A stretch of DNA of 64,000 nt from Flavobacterium piscis (lineage in GTDB: Bacteria > Bacteroidota > Bacteroidia > Flavobacteriales > Flavobacteriaceae), in NCBI RefSeq assembly GCF_001686925.1, contig NZ_LVEN01000001.1, positions 62,001 through 126,000 of the forward strand, in the 5' to 3' direction. Position 1 is the stretch's first letter. The number at the start of each line of letters is the position of its first letter. A program made the position numbers and the translations under genes. Positions 51,845-60,595 of this stretch are shown piece by piece. The notes under the pieces were generated by a model. It made no database searches. It had not been told where the DNA came from and worked only from the letters and a program-made list of their open reading frames with translations.

Positions 51845-52654
51845 TTATTTTGTAGAATCAGACTGATCGGCAGGCTTCTGTTGCTTATCCATCATAGCAG
51901 CAACTGCGGTATCGGGCAATATATTGCTCATACCGATCATAGCCTTGTTCTTAAAACCGGAAATAATTTTATCCTTGCCGGTCATTAATGCCTCATACCC
52001 ATCTTTTGCCACATCGGCCGGATCAGAAAGTGAGGATTTGTCCTGCACCATTGCGCTTTGCTGCATATCAGCCTTATTAAAGAAATCGGTATCGGTCGCG
52101 CCTGGTAAAAGCGCGGTAACCGTAATGTTATTTTCTTTAAATTCATGCCTGATAGCTTCAGAAAAAGAGTAAACAAAAGCTTTGGTAGCGTGGTAAACCG
52201 ACTGCCATGGTCCTGGGGTCTTGCTGGCTATTGAGGCAAGATTCAAAATTTTACCATAGTCGCGGGCTATCATTTGCGTTGCAAAATGTTTTGTCAGGAT
52301 TACAGTGGAGGCAATGTTCAGGTCAATAATTTCCAGCTCGCGCTGGAGTTCAGTATCCTTGAAAAGTCCGTAAACTCCTTGTCCGGCATTATTTACAAGC
52401 ACGTCAACCTGTATGTTTCTTGACTGCACTTCCGCGCACAGTGCAAAGGCGTCCTCTCTCTTAAACAGGTCTTTTGCAATGGCTATGACCTCGACACCCT
52501 GCTTGCTGAATTCGGCAGCCCTGTTTTTCAATTCATCAATATGCCTTGCCACAATAACAAGGTTATAGCCGTCGCTGGCAAAGAGCTTCGCAAGCTCGTA
52601 ACCGATTCCTTCGGTAGCTCCGGTAATTAGCGCATAATTTTTATTATTTTCCAT
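51845..52654 (-). CDS. SDR oxidoreductase
   Basis: This short-chain dehydrogenase has the TGATEGIGYELAKLFASDG loop, LVNNAGQ, and the catalytic pair in VYHATK. ATG 52654 gives a normal N-terminus (MENNKNYALITGATEG); an upstream ATG at 52693 adds a basic stretch without homology. The C-terminal tail (AMMDKQQKPADQSDSTK) is extended. The substrate is unknown. It is one of at least five SDR genes or pseudogenes in this window. Confidence 0.88.
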   Translation of the reverse strand: MENNKNYALITGATEGIGYELAKLFASDGYNLVIVARHIDELKNRAAEFSKQGVEVIAIAKDLFKREDAFALCAEVQSRNIQVDVLVNNAGQGVYGLFKDTELQRELEIIDLNIASTVILTKHFATQMIARDYGKILNLASIASKTPGPWQSVYHATKAFVYSFSEAIRHEFKENNITVTALLPGATDTDFFNKADMQQSAMVQDKSSLSDPADVAKDGYEALMTGKDKIISGFKNKAMIGMSNILPDTAVAAMMDKQQKPADQSDSTK

Positions 52655-52796
52655 GATGTTTTTTATTAAAAGTTTAATTGTTTTATCGACCAATCATTTG
52701 GGATATTTATATATTTATATAAATAGTATTCACTTTTAAAATTTTATTTAAAAAAATACTATTCTAACAACTGCATAAAGAAGGGGCATTCTATCT

Positions 52797-53681
52797 CTAA
52801 ATAGTAGGATATCCACCCGTCACCTGTACAGTTGATCCTGTCATATAACTGGACTCCTGTGATGCCAGGAGTACGTATGCTGGAGCTAATTCAGCAGGTT
52901 GGCCTGCACGTTTTAGCGGGGCATCTGCGCCAAATTCTTTTACTGCTTCTGCCGGCATAGTTGAAGGTATCAGTGGCGTCCAGATTGGACCGGGTGCCAC
53001 GCAGTTCACTCGTATTCCCTTTTCCCCCCACAGCTGGGCCAGGCCTGATGTAAAATTTTGTATCGCAGCTTTTGTTGCAGCGTAAGCGAGAAGGTTCGGC
53101 GATGCCTTATAGGCTACGACAGATGTGGTATTGATTATAGTGCTTCCGGGAAGCAGATTCTTTTCAGCTGCCTTACAAATATAAAACATGGGATGAATAT
53201 TGATTTTGAATGTTTTATCCCATTCATCCGAGGGGATTTCCTGAAGAGATTCCCTTGACATCTGAAAAGCGGCGTTATTGACAATGATATCTATGCCTCC
53301 CAATTCCTCCACCGTTTTTTCCACTATTTTACTGCAATGGTTTTCATCAGAGATGTCGCCAGAAATTAGTACTGCCTTTCGGCCTGCTTTTTCAATATAA
53401 TCTGCGGTGTCTTTGGCGTCATCATGTTCATCAGCATACGATATTGCCACATCGGCACCTTCTCGCGCAAAGGCTATGGCAACGGCTTTTCCTATGCCGG
53501 AGTCTCCGCCGGTTATAAGGGCTTTTCTTCCCTTTAATTTTCCTGATCCTTTGTAAGATTCTTCTCCATGATCGGGTTTCAGTTGCATATCTGCTTCATA
53601 TCCCGGAGTTTCCTGTCTTCCTTCTTCATAAGGAGGTTGGATGTATTTGGTTATAGGGTTTTGTAAAACAGTATTTTCCAT
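52797..53681 (-). CDS. SDR oxidoreductase (YghA-type), cytoplasmic
   Basis: The 294-residue enzyme is a close relative of the Tat-signal SDR at 3126..4130 and shares the pre-Rossmann hallmark LKPDHGEESYKGSGKLKGRK, the TGGDSGIGKA loop, NNAAFQ and the catalytic YAATK. It lacks a signal sequence. The C-terminal end has TGSTVQVTGGYPTI as in typical members. The substrate is probably a small carbonyl or sugar alcohol. No paired-box element was found upstream. Confidence 0.9.
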   Translation of the reverse strand: MENTVLQNPITKYIQPPYEEGRQETPGYEADMQLKPDHGEESYKGSGKLKGRKALITGGDSGIGKAVAIAFAREGADVAISYADEHDDAKDTADYIEKAGRKAVLISGDISDENHCSKIVEKTVEELGGIDIIVNNAAFQMSRESLQEIPSDEWDKTFKINIHPMFYICKAAEKNLLPGSTIINTTSVVAYKASPNLLAYAATKAAIQNFTSGLAQLWGEKGIRVNCVAPGPIWTPLIPSTMPAEAVKEFGADAPLKRAGQPAELAPAYVLLASQESSYMTGSTVQVTGGYPTI

Positions 53682-53821
53682 GATTTTATTTTTAGGGTAT
53701 TAATAAATTATGTACAGAAAGATGAATGCTAATAATGCTTCAGATTCACATTTGATTAAATTCGAAATGATAAACGTTGCCAGTACCTGGCTAATATTTG
53801 ATCTGTCTACTCATAGCTATT

Positions 53822-54577
53822 TTATATCACCTGCAAGTGTGGCCTAACCTGAATGGTCACGATATCGCAACGTTTCGGTTGTGAAAGACAAAATAAAACG
53901 CTCATGGCGATATCTGCTGCTTTAAGCATTTCCATTTTTTCAATTTGTTCTCTCTGCTGCTCTTTTGGCGCGGGTTGCATGTCGCTGGTGACGGCGCCTG
54001 GCTCAATAAGGGATACTTTTATACCAAGTTCGTTTACTTCTTTTCGAAGTGCAGTAGTAAATCCTCTTATTGCCGACTTTGTTGCAACATAAACAGTTCC
54101 GGTTTCTTCATGCGTTTCGGCGCTCATTGAACCTATGTTGACAATATGGCCTTTCTTATGGGTTTTCATTCTTGATACCGCTTCTTTAGTGAAAGATATG
54201 TATCCCAGGATGTTGGTTTCAAGAATATACTTTATGTTTTCATATTCTTCTTCTTCAATTCCATTAGCAGGTAAAGCGGCATTGTTAATAAGGATATCAA
54301 TACCTCCAAGCTTATCGTCTATTTCCTGCCAGATCAGTTCAATATCTTCTTTTCTGGTAATATCTGCTGTAATGCCATAGACTTCTCCTTCTGCCTGTGC
54401 TTTAATAGCATCAATAGCCTTATCGAAATCGTCCTTATCTCGTCCAAAAATAAAAATATGACCGCCCAGTGAAGCCAGGAGTGCTGCTGTTGCTTTTCCA
54501 ATTCCGGTTGTACCGCCCGTAATCACAATACGTTTGCGGTCAATATTCTGTCCAAAATAGTTTGATAAATTTTCCAT
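53822..54577 (-). CDS. SDR oxidoreductase, intact paralogue of 44840..45596
   Basis: The intact SDR has TGGTTGIGKATAAL, LINNAALPANG and the catalytic YVATK, plus the C-terminal VSLIEPGAVTSDMQPAPKEQ. I chose ATG 54577 (MENLSNYFGQN), which matches the start of the broken copy at 45596; the upstream ATG at 54595 only adds six residues. Its SPW-protein neighbour is upstream on the same strand. The substrate is unknown. Confidence 0.9.
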   Translation of the reverse strand: MENLSNYFGQNIDRKRIVITGGTTGIGKATAALLASLGGHIFIFGRDKDDFDKAIDAIKAQAEGEVYGITADITRKEDIELIWQEIDDKLGGIDILINNAALPANGIEEEEYENIKYILETNILGYISFTKEAVSRMKTHKKGHIVNIGSMSAETHEETGTVYVATKSAIRGFTTALRKEVNELGIKVSLIEPGAVTSDMQPAPKEQQREQIEKMEMLKAADIAMSVLFCLSQPKRCDIVTIQVRPHLQVI

Positions 54578-54622
54578 ATTATTTAGTGTTTGCAATCAGG
54601 TAGATTATTTGTTCTTACTGTT

Positions 54623-55018
54623 CTATTTTAAGGGTTGACGTTTGCGTATTTTAAAATTTGTACTTTGATGGCATGCTGGTTTTATACTTGTTATTATAGC
54701 AGCGCCAATTATAGTCAAGCCCAATATTAAATGTGGCAGGAATACCTTATCCGAAAATCCCAGGAGCCATGGCGATGTTGCCAGAAAAATTCCCGTAACG
54801 GTATCCAGCATAAAGTGGATATTTATTGGAATTATTTTTATAATTCCTAATTCATAGTTTGTCAATAAGCTGTACAGCAATGACCAGGTGCCTACAGCAT
54901 ACAGAACTGTATTAGGCATTTTTTCTGATTGAAAATTTAAAAGGTAAGCTGCAGCAATTAAAATGATTCCCACGCTGTAGTCTGTATAAGCATGGTTTTT
55001 TGTTTCCATTATTTGCAT
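54623..55018 (-). CDS. SPW-repeat membrane protein
   Basis: The product has the SPW motif in GIFLATSPWLLGFSDKVFLP and the two-unit repeat (TDYSVGIILIAAAYLL and LDTVTGIFLATSPWLL). The start at 55018 (MQIMETKNHAYTDY) aligns exactly with MRLITTKTHAYLDY and MKIIDTKTHGYMDY of the paralogues at 22365 and 63375. The C-terminus carries an extra basic tail (NFKIRKRQPLK). It starts 22 bp from the 178-aa protein gene and may be co-transcribed with it. Confidence 0.85.
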   Translation of the reverse strand: MQIMETKNHAYTDYSVGIILIAAAYLLNFQSEKMPNTVLYAVGTWSLLYSLLTNYELGIIKIIPINIHFMLDTVTGIFLATSPWLLGFSDKVFLPHLILGLTIIGAAIITSIKPACHQSTNFKIRKRQPLK

Positions 55019-55039
55019 AAATTCCAAGTTTAATATATC

Positions 55040-55576
55040 TTATTTACTTTGTGTTTGCTTTTTATCAGAAGAAAACAGCAGCATTAAAATTGCCCCGGTA
55101 ATCAAAATTCCGGCGGCTGTTTTTACTAAAAATTCTTCTCTGTTGTATTTCCACTCTGATTTTAATCCGATTTCTTTAGGGATGTTTGGAACATGACCTT
55201 TAGAAAAATCACTTAATACACCTTCTACCATATCTACTCGGTCAGCAAGTATAAGCGGCAGCCATCGGCCATAGCTGGATTCGCTGTATTTATAAGCGAG
55301 TCTTCGAATTACACCGCTTAATCCTGATGGCGGTTTTGATGTTCCGTATACGGCAGTAAGGTTAGGTCTTTCGACTGATTGGAGTATTTCTACCGTTTCA
55401 TCCTGCTGTGCGGGACGCTCCCAGGTGTAGCCTTTGTGCTCGTCGTTATTTCTTATTTTAATAGGATACGTGGGATCGTTTTTTTCATTAGCGTCAATTC
55501 CCCATCCTTTTATTTGGCTGTATTTGCCCAGTCTTTCATTTGTAAAATCTTCCGGGCTTGTTTGATCTGTTATCAT
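55040..55576 (-). CDS. Conserved hypothetical protein with C-terminal membrane anchor, 178 aa
   Basis: The hydrophilic N-terminal part contains KYSQIKGWGIDANEKNDPTY and ERPNLTAVYGTSKPPSGLSG; the segment LAYKYSESSYGRWLPLILAD is likely amphipathic. A single hydrophobic segment (VKTAAGILITGAILMLLF) near the end anchors it in the membrane. I recall similar proteins in Bacteroidota stress clusters, without an assigned function. It lies between the SPW protein and an alcohol dehydrogenase on the same strand. Confidence 0.65.
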   Translation of the reverse strand: MITDQTSPEDFTNERLGKYSQIKGWGIDANEKNDPTYPIKIRNNDEHKGYTWERPAQQDETVEILQSVERPNLTAVYGTSKPPSGLSGVIRRLAYKYSESSYGRWLPLILADRVDMVEGVLSDFSKGHVPNIPKEIGLKSEWKYNREEFLVKTAAGILITGAILMLLFSSDKKQTQSK

Positions 55577-55597
55577 ACTATTAAATTTTAAAATTAA

Positions 55598-56752
55598 TTA
55601 TCTCGCTGATGGCGGAACTAAAACCGTTTTAATACAATTATCCAGTTTTGATGAAAATACATGATAGGCTTCAGACACCTCTTCAAGTGGAAACCGATGT
55701 GTTATGAGTCCTTTAGGATCCAAAATGCCGGATTGCACATGATCGATGAGCCTAGGAAGCAGTCTTTTTACAGAAGCCTGATTGGCACGAATTGTAATTC
55801 CCTTATTCACTACATTTCCTATTGGAATCAGGCTGTCAATAGGACCGTAAACTCCCACAATCGAAACAATTCCACCTTTCTTCACGCCATTAATTGCCCA
55901 ATGTAATGCCGTTGTAGAACCACCCTGAAGCAGCAATCTTCGGCCGGTAATGGTATTCATAACATTACCTGCAGCTTCGCATCCTACGGCATCAATGCAT
56001 ACATCCGCTCCAAGGGAATCGGTAATGCTTTTCAGGAATACAACCGGATCTCCGATGGAATTAAAATTAAAGGCTTCGCATTGCGCGTACTTTTCTGCAA
56101 ATTCCAGACGATAATCAATATGGTCTATAATGATGACACGCCCGGCGCCAAAAAGCCACGAACATTTGGCAGCCATAATTCCAATGGGTCCCGCACCAAA
56201 AACAACAACTGTATCACCCGGCTGAATACCGCCCATCTCGGCAGCCTGATATCCGGTAGGCACTACATCGGTTAACAGAACAGCGTCATCGGGATCCATC
56301 CATTGCGGTATTACAACAGGCCCAACATCGGCATAGGGAACGCGAACATATTCGGCCTGACCGCCATCATATCCACCAGCGGTATGTGAATAACCAAAAA
56401 TACCGCCAACAGCAGTAGCTTCTGGATTTGATTCATGGCAGTTGCCATAAAGTTCCTGACGGCAAAAAGCACATTTACCACAGGAGATATTGAATGGTAC
56501 AATGACCCGATCGCCAATCTTCACGTTTTGTACTGCGGATCCCGTTTCGACAATCTCGCCAATAAATTCATGTCCAAAGGTCGATCCGACACGGGTATCG
56601 GGAACCAAACCGTGATAAAGATGAAGATCCGAACCGCAAATGCACGAACGCAGGACTCTTACTATAGCATCTTGAGGATGCAGGATTTCCGGAATGGGCT
56701 TATCGTAATCTGCGCGGATTCTGTGTGGCCCGCGATAATTCATTGCTAGCAT
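55598..56752 (-). CDS. Zinc-dependent alcohol dehydrogenase (FDH-like)
   Basis: The 384-residue paralogue of the enzyme at 17608 keeps the catalytic zinc site (CICGSDLHLYHG, FGHEFIGE), the structural zinc cluster (CGKCAFCRQELYGNC), the long insertion with GGYDGGQAEYVRVPYA, and the FGAGPIGIMAAKCSW NAD motif. The substrate is probably an aldehyde or alcohol. The gene starts 40 bp downstream of another dehydrogenase on the same strand, so the two are likely co-transcribed. Confidence 0.92.
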   Translation of the reverse strand: MLAMNYRGPHRIRADYDKPIPEILHPQDAIVRVLRSCICGSDLHLYHGLVPDTRVGSTFGHEFIGEIVETGSAVQNVKIGDRVIVPFNISCGKCAFCRQELYGNCHESNPEATAVGGIFGYSHTAGGYDGGQAEYVRVPYADVGPVVIPQWMDPDDAVLLTDVVPTGYQAAEMGGIQPGDTVVVFGAGPIGIMAAKCSWLFGAGRVIIIDHIDYRLEFAEKYAQCEAFNFNSIGDPVVFLKSITDSLGADVCIDAVGCEAAGNVMNTITGRRLLLQGGSTTALHWAINGVKKGGIVSIVGVYGPIDSLIPIGNVVNKGITIRANQASVKRLLPRLIDHVQSGILDPKGLITHRFPLEEVSEAYHVFSSKLDNCIKTVLVPPSAR

Positions 56753-56792
56753 ATTTTCTAAATTTTAAATGAAACAAAAGTTTTATTGTGTT

Positions 56793-57860
56793 TTATGAAA
56801 TGTTGAGCGCTACAAACAAGGCATTGGAATTTTCTTTGTCCCTGGCCGTTGTAAAAGCGTCATTTATTTTTTCGATTGGAAAACGATGCGTGATCATTTT
56901 TTTGGCGTTAAGCTTTCCTTTCGAAAGCAGGTCAAGGCAAATTTGCATTTCGGGATAAATATCCCAATAGGAATAACTGGCACTCGGAATCAATTTTATT
57001 TCTCCCATTTGAATGCGATTCCAATCCATCTCTGTAGTTGTTTTTCCTTTGTCAAAGCCGCCAACAATGACCACTTTTCCGCCAATTCTTGTATACGTTG
57101 CAGCCTGCGGAAGTGTCATCTCCATTGCGGTACCACCGGCGCATTCAAATGTAATGTCGGCACCAAGCTGATTGGTAAATTCCATTAGTTTTTGGTAGCC
57201 GTCTTCTTTTTTTGTGTTTACCGTGACATCAGCACCAAGTTCTTTGGCAAGCTGAAGGGAAGAATCTACGATATCAAAAATAATGACGTCGGCACCGGCT
57301 ATTTTGGCTAGCTGCAATTGCCCAAGTCCAATAGAACCCGAACCGATAATGGCAACCTTATCGTTGATTTTTAGCCCGCTTAGCTGAACGGCATGCAACC
57401 CGACAGAAAAAGTATCCAGTAAAGCAGCTTCTTCATAACTAACATGGTCGGGCAGTTTATAAAATTTTTTGGCAGGTCCGCTGACATATTGGGCAAATGC
57501 CTGCGAAACGCTTTCCATTCGAACCTTATAAAGATCCGGGCATAAATTGTATTGTTGAATATTGCACCACGTGCAGCTGTCGTCACCCAATACGGTTTCG
57601 ATAACAACCCTGTCACCAGGTTTTACATGAGTAACTTCAGGTCCCACACTCACCACTTCACCGGCAAGTTCGTGCCCCATTATTTTACATGCCAGATGGG
57701 GATCTTCGACTTTCCAGTGGCGAAGGTCTGTTCCACAAATACCGGCAACCTGTACCTTGGCCAAAACCCAGTCAGGTTTCTGTAATTGAGGGATCTGTAC
57801 TTCAGCGATGGAAAAGTCTCCTTTTTCAGTCTTTAATGCGGCGGTCATTTTATCATCCAT
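56793..57860 (-). CDS. Zinc-type medium-chain dehydrogenase, incomplete structural zinc cluster
   Basis: The product resembles sorbitol/threonine-dehydrogenase-like MDR enzymes: catalytic zinc region AGICGTDLRHWK with MGHELAGEV, and the NAD fold GSGSIGLGQLQLAKIAG. The structural zinc loop reads GDDSCTWCNIQQYNLC, so one of the four usual Cys is Asp. That position may still bind zinc or be lost. The substrate is unknown. It is first in a probable two-gene unit with the FDH-like enzyme. Confidence 0.85.
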   Translation of the reverse strand: MDDKMTAALKTEKGDFSIAEVQIPQLQKPDWVLAKVQVAGICGTDLRHWKVEDPHLACKIMGHELAGEVVSVGPEVTHVKPGDRVVIETVLGDDSCTWCNIQQYNLCPDLYKVRMESVSQAFAQYVSGPAKKFYKLPDHVSYEEAALLDTFSVGLHAVQLSGLKINDKVAIIGSGSIGLGQLQLAKIAGADVIIFDIVDSSLQLAKELGADVTVNTKKEDGYQKLMEFTNQLGADITFECAGGTAMEMTLPQAATYTRIGGKVVIVGGFDKGKTTTEMDWNRIQMGEIKLIPSASYSYWDIYPEMQICLDLLSKGKLNAKKMITHRFPIEKINDAFTTARDKENSNALFVALNIS

Positions 57861-58129
57861 AATTAAAAATATTATTTGTTAGAAATTAATATTGTTAAAC
57901 AGCTACTAGTTATAATAGGGGTTGAAAATTTAATTCCATAAGAAAACTTACAAAGGCTGTTGATTTTACACATTACAGTCTAAACTTCAAAATTTGACAA
58001 GATTTAGCATTACTGATATTTAATTTTAACCATAAGTCAAATTTGCATTTTTAGAAGATCAGCATTTTATATAATATTCTAAAAAACTTACAAAAATATA
58101 ACATGTTATATTTCAGTGCTATAGGTGTA

Positions 58130-58160
58130 AATTATATAAATACACTATATAATGATATAA
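58130..58160 (+). promoter_or_regulatory. Paired-box element, DUF421 operon
   Basis: Boxes AATTATATAA (58130..58139) and AATGATATAA (58151..58160) have 21-bp spacing, 60 bp before ATG 58221. Confidence 0.6.
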
Positions 58161-58220
58161 ACACAAATTCTAAAAAGAACACACTTTTATATTTCTTAAT
58201 TACAATATAAACAGCGTATT

Positions 58221-58916
58221 ATGGATAAGGATGATATTAAGATTGATGACTGGTACCGAATTTTATTTGGAGAAGCGCCACCAGAAATTATTGTTGAGGT
58301 AGCCATTAGAAGTATTGTTTTATATATGGCATTAATAATTGTCGTCCGACTATTGGGAAAACGGACCAATTCCATATTAACAATAACGGAAAGGGCTGTA
58401 TTTATTACACTGGGTGCTATTGTTGCAATGCCAATGCACGGACCAACTCACGGAATCGTGATTGGAGTAGTAGTATTGCTGACAATTTTGGTATTGCAAC
58501 GAAGTCTTACCAGAAGCTTTTTTATAAGCAGAAGTTGGGAGAAGTTAATGCAGGGTCGGCTGGCGATTCTTATAAAAGATTCAGTTATTGACATCGGACA
58601 ATTAGAAAAGCATTTTATTTCGAGACAGCAGTTATTTGAGCTTTTACGCGAAAAAGAGATAAGACATCTAGGGCAGGTTAAAAGAGCTTATATCGAGGCC
58701 TGTGGTACAGTCAGTATCTATAAACATAAAGAGGTAAAGCCTGGTTTATCAATACTTCCTGTAAAAGATATAGATATCATTATAACAAAGGACGAGAACC
58801 ATAACGCCTGCACGTGGTGTGGAACTGTTGTCGAAAAAGATTATAAAACAGAATGTCCCAAATGCGGACATAATAATTGGGTAAAACCTTCAAAAGAATT
58901 TATAAAAGATGGATAA
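58221..58916 (+). CDS. DUF421 (YetF-like) membrane protein 1
   Basis: The 231-residue protein has three N-terminal helices (residues about 28-105), the DUF421 C-terminal domain (LREKEIRHLGQVKRAYIEAC) and a terminal zinc-ribbon-like CTWCG...CPKCGHNNW. Its first residues MDKDDIKIDDWYRILFGEAP match the second DUF421 gene, which begins inside its last codons (8-bp overlap). The family is linked to membrane stress and sporulation in other bacteria; no biochemical activity is established. Confidence 0.87.
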   Translation: MDKDDIKIDDWYRILFGEAPPEIIVEVAIRSIVLYMALIIVVRLLGKRTNSILTITERAVFITLGAIVAMPMHGPTHGIVIGVVVLLTILVLQRSLTRSFFISRSWEKLMQGRLAILIKDSVIDIGQLEKHFISRQQLFELLREKEIRHLGQVKRAYIEACGTVSIYKHKEVKPGLSILPVKDIDIIITKDENHNACTWCGTVVEKDYKTECPKCGHNNWVKPSKEFIKDG

Positions 58917-59613
58917 GGACGATATCAAATTAACAGATTGGGGTCGCATTTTTTTAGGAGAAGTGCCACCGGAATTTATTCTTGAAGTCATCATAAGAAT
59001 ATTGTTTATTTATATAATACTCGTTGTATCACTACGACTATTAGGAAGACGTATGGAAGCGATGCTCAGCCGTGGGGAGATGGTCACATTGGTGACCCTG
59101 GGCGCATCTGTGGGTGTGGCCATTCATACCCCGGAAAGAGGGCTTTTGCCGTCGGTAACGGTAATCCTTATTATTATTTCACTACAGGCGTTACAGGCTT
59201 ATATTACTTCCCGAAATTCAAAGGCAGAACGGATTGTCCTGGACCAAATCTCAACATTGGTAGAAAATGGACGTTTGATGATTAGTGAAATGAAAAAAAG
59301 CCGCATTACCCACGAGCGTCTTTATGCCGCTTTAAGACTAAAAGGAATCATTAATTTGGGTCTGATTCAGCGTTTATATTTTGAATCTAAAGGGGTTTTC
59401 TCCATAGTTACCTATAGCGATGAAAAAGAAAGACCAGGATTATGTCTGTTGCCGGAAACGGATCAGGATTTTAGAAGCGAGATAGCGTATGATGAGAATT
59501 TTATTGCTTGTCGAAACTGTGGCAATACGGTTTCCAAACAAAATAATATTTATAAAAAATGTCCTGTTTGTGATGTAAATCAATGGGAAACAGCGGTTAA
59601 AAATAATTTATAA
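58909..59613 (+). CDS. DUF421 (YetF-like) membrane protein 2
   Basis: The paralogue of the upstream gene starts MDKDDIKLTDWGRIFLGEVP and keeps three helices, the RLKGIINLGLIQRLYFESKG-type core and a C-terminal ribbon (CRNCGNTVSK...CPVCDVNQW). The two proteins diverge strongly in their cytoplasmic part, so a hetero-complex rather than simple redundancy is possible. The start codon overlaps the upstream stop, indicating translational coupling. Confidence 0.87.
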   Translation: MDKDDIKLTDWGRIFLGEVPPEFILEVIIRILFIYIILVVSLRLLGRRMEAMLSRGEMVTLVTLGASVGVAIHTPERGLLPSVTVILIIISLQALQAYITSRNSKAERIVLDQISTLVENGRLMISEMKKSRITHERLYAALRLKGIINLGLIQRLYFESKGVFSIVTYSDEKERPGLCLLPETDQDFRSEIAYDENFIACRNCGNTVSKQNNIYKKCPVCDVNQWETAVKNNL

Positions 59614-59671
59614 TTCTTTTTAAAGCTTGTTATAAACTTAAGAACTAAGTTAAAACAAAAAAAAAGAAATC

Positions 59672-60310
59672 ATGAGAATAGACTAATACATCAAATAAAA
59701 CTGCTTTTTACACTTTGTCTTTTAATAACAATTTAAAAGGTTTTATCTATGAGTAAAGTAGCGGTACAACAGTTTATTAAACAGCGCGAAGGTATATTGA
59801 TCAATATGGGATCTGTAGACAGCGAGACACCGCTTGCTTATCAAACGAGTTACGCGGCATCCAAAGCGGGCGTGCGAAGCCTGAGTCTTGCATTGAGCCA
59901 GGAACTGCGGCTTAATGGTTATAAGAATATTAAGGTTGTTACTATTGAGGCCATGGGCTGTTGATACACCGTGGTGGAGACACGCTGCAAACTACAGCGG
60001 TGTAGAACCGAAAATGGCACTCATGGACGGGTCCGATAAAGTAGTAAACGCCGTAGTTCGAAAATCGCTAAGACCTAAAAAAATAGTTCCGGTAGGATAG
60101 AAGGCCAAAGGTTCTTCTTTTATGGCAAATGTGTCTCCACGCTTTAACGAATGGTTTACAGCTAATGTTTCCCAAAAGTACCAAATGGAAATGGGGCCGA
60201 AGGTTCCTGATACGCAAGGTTCCATTTATCAGCCCATGTCAGAAGGGCGTGGAGTGGATGATAAAGTAGATGAAAGAATGAAAGAGAATAAAGTAAAGAA
60301 TAAAAAGTAA
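59672..60310 (+). pseudogene. Decayed copy of the SDR lipoprotein gene
   Basis: The first 60 bp from ATG 59672 resemble the signal sequence of 32916 (both encode a short start then CTTTTTACACTTTG / CTGTTGACACTTTTTTG). An internal deletion removes roughly codons 22-148. From 59750 the remainder is near-identical in protein terms (VAVQQFIKQREGILINMGSV, YAASKAGVRSLSLALSQELR). A frameshift follows near 59950, then WAVDTPWWRHAANYSGVEPK, a TAG in place of TGG near 60098, and the C-terminus RGVDDKVDERMKE. It is clearly inactive. Confidence 0.88.
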
Positions 60311-60348
60311 AGAATAACGATAAAAAGTATTAATTTAAACAAAATATT

Positions 60349-60444
60349 ATGGTACTGGAAAAACAAAACCCAGATCAAGAAGAAGACTTTAAAAAGGAGA
60401 TTTATTTAGAATCATCATTGACCGAACTGCCTTCGGATCTCTAA
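60349..60444 (+). pseudogene. Short frame after the decayed SDR, possibly a broken partner gene
   Basis: The frame encodes MVLEKQNPDQEEDFKKEIYL then ESSLTELPSDL and stops at TAA. The LPSDL end recalls SKLPSDLF of the membrane protein that follows the intact SDR copy (34063). Directly downstream another frame gives LTELEKYYHENIQLNYPNKQ then GLALTRKQKQS, so one protein of about 65 residues may have been split. The identity is uncertain. Confidence 0.4.
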
Positions 60445-60525
60445 CCGAATTAGAAAAATACTATCACGAGAACATACAATTGAATTATCCTAATAAACAA
60501 GGATTAGCATTAACCCGCAAACAAA

Positions 60526-60553
60526 AACAGAGCTGAAAGTTCGCGGCTCTGTT
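60526..60553 (+). terminator. Intrinsic terminator
   Basis: An 8-bp stem, AACAGAGC/GCTCTGTT with a 12-nt loop, is followed by TTTTT. It lies after the broken genes. Confidence 0.65.
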
Positions 60554-60595
60554 TTTTTAGATATTAGTTGATATGTTTATCATGAATAAGTTCTT

